Below are positions 30,274 through 37,217 of a stretch of 37,217 bases of DNA, piece after piece. Location: contig JBBKWP010000460.1 in the NCBI GenBank assembly GCA_037968995.1, positions 1-37,217 on the forward strand, read 5' to 3'. The notes beneath the pieces are model-generated. The model was not told where the DNA came from, made no database searches, and saw only the letters and a program-made list of their open reading frames with translations. Each line of letters starts with the position of its first letter. The first letter of the stretch is position 1. The translations under genes and the position numbers were made by a program. Source of the DNA: JAEXNA01 sp037968995 (GTDB lineage: Bacteria; Vulcanimicrobiota; Xenobia; Xenobiales; JADMJV01).

Positions 30274-31122
30274 TCACGCCGCGATGGCCATTCGGAAGTC
30301 GGCATAGACGAGGTTGTGGTCGCTGGCTTTTAGGGCCGAGGGACCCTCGATCACTCCGTGCCCAATCAGGTGCTGATGGAGACCCTCGGTGGTGAAGATA
30401 TGGTCCAGTCGCTTGGGGCCGCCGTGCTTTTTTGCTTGATGGGTCCAGTGTCCCCAACTGTTGGGCGTGCCGTAAGAAATGTTATAGAGCGTCGCATCGT
30501 CATTCTGTGAGGTCAGCGTGTTCAGCGTTGCGCTACCGACGGTATCGTTGCAATCTCCCATCACCACGGTGTGGGTGGTCGGAAATTCGCGTGACTCCCT
30601 GAGAACGATATCTCGGGTCGCCTGGGCTTCTTCCAAACGTCGCGCGTCATTCCACGAGTTGCCCTGCATGATGTAGTGAGTGACGAAGACCCGCAGCGTC
30701 TCGTGATTCGGTAAAGCGACATCCGCCTGCACAACGTCGCGTCGGAACTTTAAGTCCTTGCCTTGATCGACGCCGATGACTTCGTCTTTATGGCTTTTAA
30801 CGTCAGATACAGGATAGCGGCTCATCAACGCCACGTCGGTTCCTCGGGTGTCATTGCCCTCCAGTAGCACGAGATAAGGGTAGGCTTCGGTCAGGCCGTT
30901 CCGGTCGCGCAGAGCGATGAGCTCCTCCAGCGTCTCTATCTCTTGAAGGGCCACAATGTCGGCGTGGCTTTCTCTGATGACGTCGGCCACCGCAGCGGCG
31001 CTTTCAGGGTCTTTGGGGTCTTCATCGTCTCGGGTTAGAGGGTCGTTATTTTCATCGAAATAGTTGCGAACGTTGAAGGTTGCGAGGCGGAAAGAGGAAG
31101 CTAAATTCTTGGAAGGAGTCAT
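30274..31122 (-). CDS. Endonuclease/exonuclease/phosphatase (EEP) family hydrolase
   Basis: The 282-residue protein has the EEP (DNase I-like) fold signatures: RLATFNVRNYF near residue 12 with the metal-binding Asn, DIVALQEIETLEEL near 55 with the catalytic Glu, GTDVALMSRYPV near 93, MGDCNDTVG near 188 with the Asp/Asn pair, and ALKASDHNLVYADF at the end with the Asp-His pair. Family members cut phosphodiesters or phosphomonoesters in nucleic acids, lipids or inositol phosphates, using Mg2+. The last motif and length suit a stand-alone enzyme. No signal peptide is seen, so it is probably cytosolic. The substrate cannot be told. Confidence 0.85.
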   Translation of the reverse strand: MTPSKNLASSFRLATFNVRNYFDENNDPLTRDDEDPKDPESAAAVADVIRESHADIVALQEIETLEELIALRDRNGLTEAYPYLVLLEGNDTRGTDVALMSRYPVSDVKSHKDEVIGVDQGKDLKFRRDVVQADVALPNHETLRVFVTHYIMQGNSWNDARRLEEAQATRDIVLRESREFPTTHTVVMGDCNDTVGSATLNTLTSQNDDATLYNISYGTPNSWGHWTHQAKKHGGPKRLDHIFTTEGLHQHLIGHGVIEGPSALKASDHNLVYADFRMAIAA

Positions 31123-31274
31123 GAGAGAATCCGTTCGGAAGCCGCACCGGGGGAGCCGCGCATTGTGGAAGCTCTTGTATAACCGACTGGCCTTAGACTT
31201 ATTCTAGCCAACCAGGTACGAACAATGGGTTGCCAGTTTGTTAAACCTGACGAACCCCAGCGTGGCTTCAGCAA

Positions 31275-31315
31275 AACTTTAGCTGAACTTTATTCTTCTG
31301 TGGGAATTATTTCCC
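31275..31315 (+). promoter_or_regulatory. Phased direct repeat and palindrome upstream of the metalloprotease gene
   Basis: AACTTTA occurs at 31275-31281 and 31286-31292, one helical turn (11 bases) apart. A palindrome GGGAA-TTAT-TTCCC follows at 31302-31315. All lie 40 to 80 bases before the TTG start. They are candidate regulator sites in an otherwise plain 234-base gap between divergent genes. Confidence 0.35.
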
Positions 31316-31356
31316 GACTCCATAGTTGAACCCTATGTCTCACGAAAGGAGTCGCT

Positions 31357-32343
31357 TTGAAAACTCAATCCTGGATTACTCGTCTTTTTGTCACTCTGGC
31401 CGTCGGCCTCAGCCTCGTTCTTCCCGCCACCGCTCAAAACCAATTTGGGCTCGGTGACGTCATTTCCATCATAGGCTCCCAACGCGGAGGGGGACCTTCC
31501 ATCGGTTCCATCGGGCGAGGTGGTCAAGACAAGACGGCGGCTGTTATCGGTGTCGCGAGCATTCTCTACCAGATGTCCCGGCAGCGCCAACAGCCCCAGT
31601 ACCCTCAGCAATATCCTTCGAACGTTCCCTACTATCCACAGCCGACCCAACAAAATTATCCCTATCCTCAACCCCAAAACAATCCTTATCCTCCCCAGAA
31701 CTATCCATCCAACGGTTCGTCAAACTACCCAGGCGCCTCCGTGGGCCAGCCTTCGGGATACGCCTACATCCAAAATCAGGGCCGCCCCATTCGTTTGGAC
31801 CCTCGCATTCTGCCTCTCACCATCAATGCCGGTGGAGGCCAAGGCGACCAGGTCATCTCGCGCTCGATTCAGAGTTGGAACAATGCCGGTATCGGTCAGG
31901 TCTTCGCTCTGACCAATGGCCAAGCGGACCTCACGATCGACTGGAGCGGCTCTAAAGTCTCATCGGGTGCCCGAGCGGAGACGCGAATGATCCGCTCAAG
32001 CTCTCACGTCATTCCCACCGACCTGTCTGTGCGCACCGCAGGTCGCTCAGGCGACCAACTGGAGCGGGTGATGACCCACGAGTTGGGACACGTTCTGGGT
32101 CTCGACCACTCTCAAGACCGACGCGACGTGATGTACAGTTCCGAACAGAACGCATCATCGCGGCTCACCTCGCGAGACGTCGCGATGGCTCAATGGATTT
32201 ACAGTCAGAGCAGCTATTCTCCCATTATCGGACGCACGGATAGGGGCCAAATGCCCTCGGTCGCCGGCGGTTTCGGTGGCAGTTCCTGGAGTGAAGATTC
32301 TTGGAACGCCGGCAGCGGTCAGGCTATCTGCACCATGCACTAA
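31357..32343 (+). CDS. Secreted matrixin-like zinc metalloprotease with Pro/Tyr/Gln-rich linker
   Basis: This 328-residue protein has a signal peptide (KTQSW, then LFVTLAVGLSLVLP, cleavage after ATA near residue 26). Residues about 75-130 are rich in Pro, Tyr, Gln and Asn, with repeated YPQ and NPY units. The C-terminal half is an M10-type metalloprotease domain: the zinc motif HELGHVLGLDH (His241, Glu242, His245, His251) followed by the Met-turn DVMY at 257-260. It should degrade protein or peptide outside the membrane. The sticky linker could bind the cell surface. Start TTG with AAAGGAG five bases upstream. A strong terminator follows it. Confidence 0.85.
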   Translation: MKTQSWITRLFVTLAVGLSLVLPATAQNQFGLGDVISIIGSQRGGGPSIGSIGRGGQDKTAAVIGVASILYQMSRQRQQPQYPQQYPSNVPYYPQPTQQNYPYPQPQNNPYPPQNYPSNGSSNYPGASVGQPSGYAYIQNQGRPIRLDPRILPLTINAGGGQGDQVISRSIQSWNNAGIGQVFALTNGQADLTIDWSGSKVSSGARAETRMIRSSSHVIPTDLSVRTAGRSGDQLERVMTHELGHVLGLDHSQDRRDVMYSSEQNASSRLTSRDVAMAQWIYSQSSYSPIIGRTDRGQMPSVAGGFGGSSWSEDSWNAGSGQAICTMH

Positions 32344-32370
32344 CACTGCAGCAGTCCCGTTAAGCATCTA

Positions 32371-32397
32371 CGCCCCGAGGAAACCTGGGGCGTTTTT
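32371..32397 (+). terminator. Intrinsic terminator after the metalloprotease gene
   Basis: CGCCCC (32371-32376) pairs with GGGGCG (32387-32392), with AGG/CCT inside around AAA and one bulged G. A run of five T follows at 32393-32397. It lies 27 bases after the stop codon and separates the metalloprotease from the fecR-cyclase operon. Confidence 0.8.
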
Positions 32398-32402
32398 GCT
32401 AT

Positions 32403-32552
32403 GGGCGGTGTTGAAGAAAAATCGCAGGCAACGAAAAGCTAGATGCGCGCGAGGCAGACGGTGTCACCGCCCCTGCCGGAACTGGGTTCCATCAAAGAGG
32501 GGAAGGATAACGAGACCAAATACGGAACCGGCGATAGGGGGCTTTCCCGCCT
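32403..32552 (+). promoter_or_regulatory. Structured 5' leader of the fecR-cyclase operon
   Basis: An 8-bp long-range stem pairs GGGCGGTG (32403-32410) with CACCGCCC (32465-32472). A second arm pairs CCCC and GCCGG (32470-32479) with CCGGC and GGGG (32528-32540), with TTCC/GGAA continuing inside. The two arms share three bases, so they compete in part. It ends about 30 bases before the fecR start. I cannot match it to a known riboswitch. It may be a regulatory RNA leader; the promoter is not placed. Confidence 0.35.
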
Positions 32553-32584
32553 CCAAATAAAGAATTTATGCCTGGAGGCATCCT

Positions 32585-33715
32585 ATGCGTGGACTTCCTA
32601 AAAGTCTGATTGTTGGCCTGTTTTTAACGGCCCTTTGTACTGCTCCCATTTTACCCGCTACCGCTCAGCCCGGTAAAGAGGTCTCACGGGTGACCAAAAT
32701 TAGCGAGGGCGGTAGACTCGACTTCTCGCGAAAAGAAGGTTCCTGGTATCAGGGCTACGTTGAGATGAAAGACTATGTCGGTGACAGCCTTCGGACGAAT
32801 GCTGACACATTCGGTTCCATCGAGTTTTACACCGGAGGTCAGATCGGTATCAACAAAGGTACCACCATCTCGATCGCTTCCGAGAATACCGCCAACGTGA
32901 TCAATCTCAAAAGTGGCGGCCTGTGGGGCAAACTCGCCAAGCAGAAAGAGAAGCCCGTAGAGGTTCGCACTTCCAGTGGAGTCATGGGCATCAAAGGCAC
33001 GGAGTTTGTGATCACCGAAAAAGACGGCGGTACGGAAGTCGCCGTGCTCGAAGGCCAAGTCTTGGCGACACCCGCCGATGGCGGAACCCCGATCGAGGTC
33101 AATCCGGGCATGACCGTGTTACTGAAACTCAAAGCGGTCCCTGTGGTCACTCAGGGAAAACCCGAGGACTTGAGAAAGAGTCTGCTCAGTTCTTCGGAGT
33201 GGAACGACTTCAACAAGGTTTTAGGCTGGGCCAGCTACATCGGAGGGTACGGACCAGTATCAGGTGTCTACCAGGCCCAGTACTACGGCACTATGGCCAT
33301 GGATGTGGTGGACGACCCTCAGAAGGCCGCAGCGAACTTCGCTGCCGATCAGGTGGGCGGTCCGGTCGGAGGAGCCTTAAGACAATTGGGCAACAAGAAG
33401 AAGAAGCCTGATTTTCCCACCAACTTGGCACCTGACTACGAGGCAAGCCCGAGCGGCGCGGTCCCCTCAAGCCAGTTGAGTTTTCAGTGGGAAAAGCTCG
33501 ATAAAGCCCAGAAGTACGCCATACTTCTGGGTCGCGACTCGGAGATGAACGACCTTGCCTGGATGGGTGAGACCGGAAGCACCGCGATCAATTATCCTGC
33601 AGACGCCGCGCCGCTGACGGCCGGAAAATATTTCTGGAGGGTGATCGGACTGGACAAGGACGGTGAACCGGTCGGTCGCGCTGCTCAGACCTGGGTCGAG
33701 ATCGCCGCGCCCTAA
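32585..33715 (+). CDS. Secreted FecR-domain protein
   Basis: The 376-residue protein has a signal peptide (cleavage near TAQ, residue 28). A FecR domain spans about 35-185, with SLRTNADTFGSIEFYTGGQIGIN, VEVRTSSGVMGIKGTEFVI and VAVLEGQVLATP as characteristic strands. A C-terminal beta domain (about 285-376), with LSFQWEKLDKAQKYAILLG and YFWRVIGLDKDGEPVG, resembles a fibronectin-like fold. FecR domains act as sensors or ligand-binding modules outside the membrane. A GGAGG Shine-Dalgarno precedes the ATG. Two CHASE2-type cyclase genes follow 37 bases on, a known pairing in several phyla, so it may be their extracellular partner. Confidence 0.88.
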   Translation: MRGLPKSLIVGLFLTALCTAPILPATAQPGKEVSRVTKISEGGRLDFSRKEGSWYQGYVEMKDYVGDSLRTNADTFGSIEFYTGGQIGINKGTTISIASENTANVINLKSGGLWGKLAKQKEKPVEVRTSSGVMGIKGTEFVITEKDGGTEVAVLEGQVLATPADGGTPIEVNPGMTVLLKLKAVPVVTQGKPEDLRKSLLSSSEWNDFNKVLGWASYIGGYGPVSGVYQAQYYGTMAMDVVDDPQKAAANFAADQVGGPVGGALRQLGNKKKKPDFPTNLAPDYEASPSGAVPSSQLSFQWEKLDKAQKYAILLGRDSEMNDLAWMGETGSTAINYPADAAPLTAGKYFWRVIGLDKDGEPVGRAAQTWVEIAAP

Positions 33716-33752
33716 GGGATCTCGGTGCATCTAATTTCTTCGAGAGATTTGC

Positions 33753-35351
33753 TTGAGCAGGCGTCATAGCCTACCGCTGCTCGCAGCCATCGTGGGGGTG
33801 CTGCTGACCTATCTTCTTCCGTCCTTGCGGCAGTTGGAGTTGGTCAGCTACGACCTAAGGTTGCGGGCGGTTCGGGTTTCTCGGGGGAACGTCGCGCCCT
33901 CTCGCTCTATCCGTATGCTGGGGCGCAGCGCGGAGACCTATCAAGCGTCGGCAAGTTGGAATGACGCTTCAGAGCAAGATCTTGTCCGTGTTCTAAAACA
34001 GGCGGGGGCGGCCCATATATGGGTCGACCCCCTTTTGCATTCCACACTTCTCGTTGACGGAGCGGAGAAGCGTGTTGCCTACACAACCCTTCGGCCAGAT
34101 GCGGACAACGTGGTGCGAAGCTTGGAGTTGGCTACCGATGAGAGCCTCTCGCCGGCGATTGAGCTTTTCGCCAAGCTCCAAGAGGTGCCCCTCGAGTCGA
34201 TCGAAGTGACCCAGACTTCGATCAAAGTTGGAACTCACGAATTTCCCAGAGTGTTGGCTGTGGACTATCCGGCTCAATCGGCGACCGAGGATTACCTCAA
34301 GCCGCAATCCATGCACTTAGCGTTCGCGCCTCAAAACGAAGATTGGCTGAAGTCCTTTGAGGGCACGGCCATCTTACTCGTCAACAACACTCAGGAAGCC
34401 CGCCATCGATTCGGCACACCGGTAGGGGACTTGGAGAGATATCAGCTAGAGTTCGCTGCCCTCGACACCCTACAGTCAGGCTGGATACTCTACGGTCTCC
34501 CACTTTTTTGGAGCCTTGTTCTGTCAGTGAGCTTCAGCCTGATTTTGGCCAAACTGACCTTTCATTCTCACAACATTTTCTTGCCACTCGCCGTTTGGAC
34601 GATCGCGGCGTTGCTGTATTGGGAGTTAGCTTTTCAGGCTTTCGTCTCGCAATGGTCACTTCCGGTCGTTCCGGTCCTCATAGGTAGTCTGATAGCAATG
34701 ACGTTGGTCGCGGCTATTCAACAGTTTCGAGCGTTCAACATGATGGCTCGTCTATTGGGTCGAGAGCGCGCGGGGGCGGCGGCGCGAGGAGAATCTGGCT
34801 TAGGCGGGGCGGAGCGTATCGTCACCATCTTGTTTACGAATCTGCCAAGTGCGATTCAATCGCTAGAGCAGACGGATCCCGAGGCCTCCATCCACGCTCG
34901 CAATCGGTACGGCGCGATCCTCACTAAGGTTGTACGGAAACATGAGGGCTGGGTGCTCGACTACCAGGGTGACTTCCAGATGGCGGGCTTCGGAGTGGAA
35001 AAGCTCGATGAGCAACACGCTCTGCACGCGGTGAGGGCCGGCCTGGAATTGATCAAAGAATTAAGGCTCGCCTATCCTGATGAGAGCCTCCATTGCGGGA
35101 TCTGTACCGGGCCGGCGGCGGTCGGATTGGTTGGGGCTCCCAGCGCCAAGGCGCTCGCGGCTATCGGCGATACGACAAACGTGGCGGCGCGTCTTACCGG
35201 AGCAGCGAAAGGCCAAAAACTCGATGTCCTGATTGCCGAGACGACCCAGAATCTTTGTGGCGAATCTCTTCTTTCAACCAAGCTCGCTCCTGTGGACTTG
35301 AAGGGAAAGACACAACAGGTTGAGGTCTACTCCGTGGAGGGCGAACGATGA
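33753..35351 (+). CDS. CHASE2-like/class III cyclase homologue lacking a metal Asp (partner A)
   Basis: This 532-residue protein has an N-terminal TM helix (8-24), a degenerate CHASE2-like extracellular part (25-245), about three TM helices (250-322) and a class III nucleotide cyclase domain (350-530). The first metal position reads LFTNLP (Asn363 instead of Asp); the second metal Asp407 in YQGDFQM is present. The transition-state pair is present as Asn476 and Arg480 in IGDTTNVAARL. The adenine-selecting Lys and Asp positions hold Asp403 and Ala469. Alone, a homodimer is unlikely to be a standard cyclase. Start TTG at 33753. It overlaps the next gene as ATGA. Confidence 0.85.
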   Translation: MSRRHSLPLLAAIVGVLLTYLLPSLRQLELVSYDLRLRAVRVSRGNVAPSRSIRMLGRSAETYQASASWNDASEQDLVRVLKQAGAAHIWVDPLLHSTLLVDGAEKRVAYTTLRPDADNVVRSLELATDESLSPAIELFAKLQEVPLESIEVTQTSIKVGTHEFPRVLAVDYPAQSATEDYLKPQSMHLAFAPQNEDWLKSFEGTAILLVNNTQEARHRFGTPVGDLERYQLEFAALDTLQSGWILYGLPLFWSLVLSVSFSLILAKLTFHSHNIFLPLAVWTIAALLYWELAFQAFVSQWSLPVVPVLIGSLIAMTLVAAIQQFRAFNMMARLLGRERAGAAARGESGLGGAERIVTILFTNLPSAIQSLEQTDPEASIHARNRYGAILTKVVRKHEGWVLDYQGDFQMAGFGVEKLDEQHALHAVRAGLELIKELRLAYPDESLHCGICTGPAAVGLVGAPSAKALAAIGDTTNVAARLTGAAKGQKLDVLIAETTQNLCGESLLSTKLAPVDLKGKTQQVEVYSVEGER

Positions 35352-37198
35352 GATCGAGTTGGTCCATAGTCGCCGCGGCGCTGGGATTCATTCTTGTTCT
35401 CTGCTTTCAACGATTCGGAGTCGACATCTTTCAGTGGAAGCTAGAGTTAAAGACTTATGATCTCAGGCAAAGCCTTTTTCAACGGCCGCTCAGCGGTCCC
35501 GTGGTGCTGGGCGGAATCGATGAAAAGAGCAAGGACGCTTTAGGCCCCTTCCCTTGGTCTCGAGACACCCACGCTCTCTTGGCGCAAGACCTGTTCTCTC
35601 GGGGCGCCAAGGGCGTGTTCTTGGACCTGATTTTCGACGAGGAGCGAGCGGAGGACCAGGAATTAGAAAAAGCTCTCAAGACGGGATACTCCGTCGTCGC
35701 GGGAACCGTGACTCAGGTCAACAACTCGCTTGTTCCTCCCATCATTTCTCCGCCTTTACAGAGTCTTCCGGTCGGGATAATCAACAAGACGGAAGACGAG
35801 GACGGTATTCTCCGCTCCATGTGGATCGCCATTGGAGTGAACAGTTCGTCTTGGAAGCGGACGCCTTATCTTTCGGCGCCTTTCCTTCTCTATCTCCGTA
35901 CTCTGGGAGTTGACCCCAAAGACGTAAGGTTTGAAGTGGACGGCATTCCTTACGATTCGGTACTCCCGAACGTGCGAAAGCTTCCGGTCGTGGACACGGT
36001 CGGTCAAGTCACTGTCAAGGACCAAGTCATTCCGCTTAGGGTGGCGGTCAACCCCAGCGACGACGCGGTCGTCTTCATGCTAGCTATCCAGTTCGCTTCT
36101 CCATTGACCACTCATCAGGTGGTCTCGGAGAAGGTTGTCAGCTATGTCGATCTTCCGGAGCAGAACGTCGACGGTCGGTTCATCTTTATTGGCGAGAATA
36201 CGGATTCTGATGTGGACATCATTCGCACGCCCGTGGGCTTGATGAAGGGTGTCGAAGGACACGTTCAAACCTATGTAGCGCTCCGCGACGGACATTTTCT
36301 GAGCCAGATCAAATATCCCGTCGCGATCTTTTTTGCGATGGCGGTGTTTTTGGGCTTGATCTTAGGTCATGTGCACGCGGGTCGGGCGATCGCTCTGCGC
36401 TGCCTCTCTCTGGTCGCGGTCTACGGCGTCTGTGCTGTTCTGTTTTTCCGATGGGGGTGGTGGTTACCGGTCGCTTTTCCGTTCATCCAGGTGGCCGTGA
36501 CAGGGGCGATTTTGGTTCTCATCCGGACGGAAGTCGCTCGAGCGACTTTCGGGAGGCTCACCACCAAGGAAGCGGCCGCCGAAATGTTGGTGTCGCAAAC
36601 CGGTGACGAACTGGAAGCCACGACCGTCGACGCGACCATTATTGTTAGCGATATTCGTGGGTACACGACCCTTTCCGAGACCCGAACAGCCCTGCAGATG
36701 TTACAGCTTCTCAATGAATATCACACCGCCACCGTGGCCATCTTCGAAAAATTCGGGGGGCGTGCTCTCACCTATCAAGGTGACGCGCAGTTGATCGTTT
36801 TCGGATATCCCAACAAGATTAAGGAGCCGGCCAAGGCCTCGGTCCAGGCAGCGGTGGCGCTTCAACAGGCTGTCAAAGAGTTGAAAATACTCTGGGGAGT
36901 TGACGACAGCGTCTTTTCCGTAGGTGTCGCTTGTTGTACGGGAAGCGTGGCCGTGGGGAGACTCGGCGCGAAGGGATCCCAGATTCAATACACTGTGATC
37001 GGCGACCCGGTCCGTCGGGCTCACAAGATTCAATCGTTGAGCGACCAGTTGGGAAGTCCCGTACTGGTGGACCCGCCGACTGCAGAGCAGATTGGAGACC
37101 GACTGGCATTGGACGACCTCGGCGAAATCGACGTTCCGGGAATTGCGACACCTTTGAATCTGTTTCGTCCGAAGAGTCTGGATGACGTAAACGCTTAA
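35348..37198 (+). CDS. CHASE2-sensor class III cyclase with both metal Asp but no Asn/Arg pair (partner B)
   Basis: The 616-residue protein has an N-terminal TM helix (5-20), a clear CHASE2 domain (VVLGGIDEKSKDALGPFPW near 52-70 and GAKGVFLDLIFDEE near 86-99), three TM helices (323-393) and a class III cyclase domain (about 425-605). The metal residues Asp435 (VSDIRGYT) and Asp479 (TYQGDAQLI) are intact. The usual NxxxR pair is replaced: VIGDPVRRAHKI has Arg556 at the Asn place and Lys560 at the Arg place. The Lys selecting adenine is Thr475. It overlaps partner A by ATGA. A complete active site is possible only with A's Asn/Arg. The extracellular signal is unknown. Confidence 0.88.
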   Translation: MRSSWSIVAAALGFILVLCFQRFGVDIFQWKLELKTYDLRQSLFQRPLSGPVVLGGIDEKSKDALGPFPWSRDTHALLAQDLFSRGAKGVFLDLIFDEERAEDQELEKALKTGYSVVAGTVTQVNNSLVPPIISPPLQSLPVGIINKTEDEDGILRSMWIAIGVNSSSWKRTPYLSAPFLLYLRTLGVDPKDVRFEVDGIPYDSVLPNVRKLPVVDTVGQVTVKDQVIPLRVAVNPSDDAVVFMLAIQFASPLTTHQVVSEKVVSYVDLPEQNVDGRFIFIGENTDSDVDIIRTPVGLMKGVEGHVQTYVALRDGHFLSQIKYPVAIFFAMAVFLGLILGHVHAGRAIALRCLSLVAVYGVCAVLFFRWGWWLPVAFPFIQVAVTGAILVLIRTEVARATFGRLTTKEAAAEMLVSQTGDELEATTVDATIIVSDIRGYTTLSETRTALQMLQLLNEYHTATVAIFEKFGGRALTYQGDAQLIVFGYPNKIKEPAKASVQAAVALQQAVKELKILWGVDDSVFSVGVACCTGSVAVGRLGAKGSQIQYTVIGDPVRRAHKIQSLSDQLGSPVLVDPPTAEQIGDRLALDDLGEIDVPGIATPLNLFRPKSLDDVNA

Positions 37199-37217
37199 GC
37201 TCTTTAACGATCGAGAG

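Noticed and set aside
32403..32575. A c-di-GMP-I (GEMM), fluoride or ydaO riboswitch in the fecR leader
   Set aside because: I looked for the conserved cores of each (for example the GEMM GGCAAA and ACGCAAAGCC elements) and they are absent, so only an unclassified leader is reported.

Overview
The window is about 37 kb of bacterial chromosome with mid-50s GC by eye, dense protein genes on both strands and mostly short intergenic gaps. I see no rRNA, tRNA, CRISPR array, prophage or complete insertion sequence. The gene set mixes housekeeping genes (minCDE, truA, proC, glgA, a family B DNA polymerase) with signalling genes (PilZ proteins, a receiver-HPt protein, CHASE2/cyclase genes with FecR) and secreted proteins. 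ecfT beside truA recalls Terrabacteria gene order, and FecR plus CHASE2-cyclase operons are common in Cyanobacteria-related and other poorly cultured phyla. My best guess is an uncultured Terrabacteria-type lineage such as Eremiobacterota/Vulcanimicrobiota, Armatimonadota or a non-photosynthetic cyanobacterial relative. The window contains no marker gene that settles this.

Layout. 1-1753 (minus): the N-terminus of a secreted protein running off the left edge, a wrecked chloramphenicol-acetyltransferase-like gene, and an aldehyde dehydrogenase. 1896-5913 (plus): a DUF4139-like protein and a CPA2 cation/proton antiporter with TrkA domains. 5981-9949 (minus): minC-minD-minE, a receiver-HPt protein and a diacylglycerol/lipid kinase, probably one operon. 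10059-12902 (minus): proC-ecfT-truA and a small conserved-looking ORF. 13023-14846 (plus): glycogen synthase and a PilZ-like protein. 14873-16906 (minus): a DUF255 thioredoxin-fold protein. 17012-23218 (plus): a luciferase-like oxidoreductase, then three genes (two-TM protein, Na/Pi cotransporter, membrane protein). 23257-25470 (minus): family B DNA polymerase. 25519-30199 (plus): DUF971, a zinc-ribbon helical protein, a C39-like peptidase, a small Gly-Gly peptide, a probable selenocysteine HMA protein, a TerB-like protein and a PilZ protein. 30274-31122 (minus): an EEP-family phosphohydrolase. 31357-37198 (plus): a secreted matrixin-like metalloprotease, then FecR plus two coupled CHASE2-type cyclases.

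Two things stand out. First, 28255-28563 encodes a secreted heavy-metal-associated (HMA) domain whose first metal-binding cysteine codon is an in-frame TGA, followed by a hairpin with bacterial SECIS geometry. It sits directly behind a peptidase and a small peptide with a GGG motif. Second, the two adjacent class III cyclases (33753-35351 and 35348-37198, ATGA-coupled) have complementary active-site losses. One keeps the transition-state Asn/Arg but has lost a metal Asp; the other keeps both metal Asp but has lost the Asn/Arg. This is the division of labour expected of an obligate heterodimer. Other points are a family B polymerase that seems to have lost its exonuclease I acidic pair, an ecfT gene whose best start is a rare ATT codon, and a structured leader upstream of fecR.
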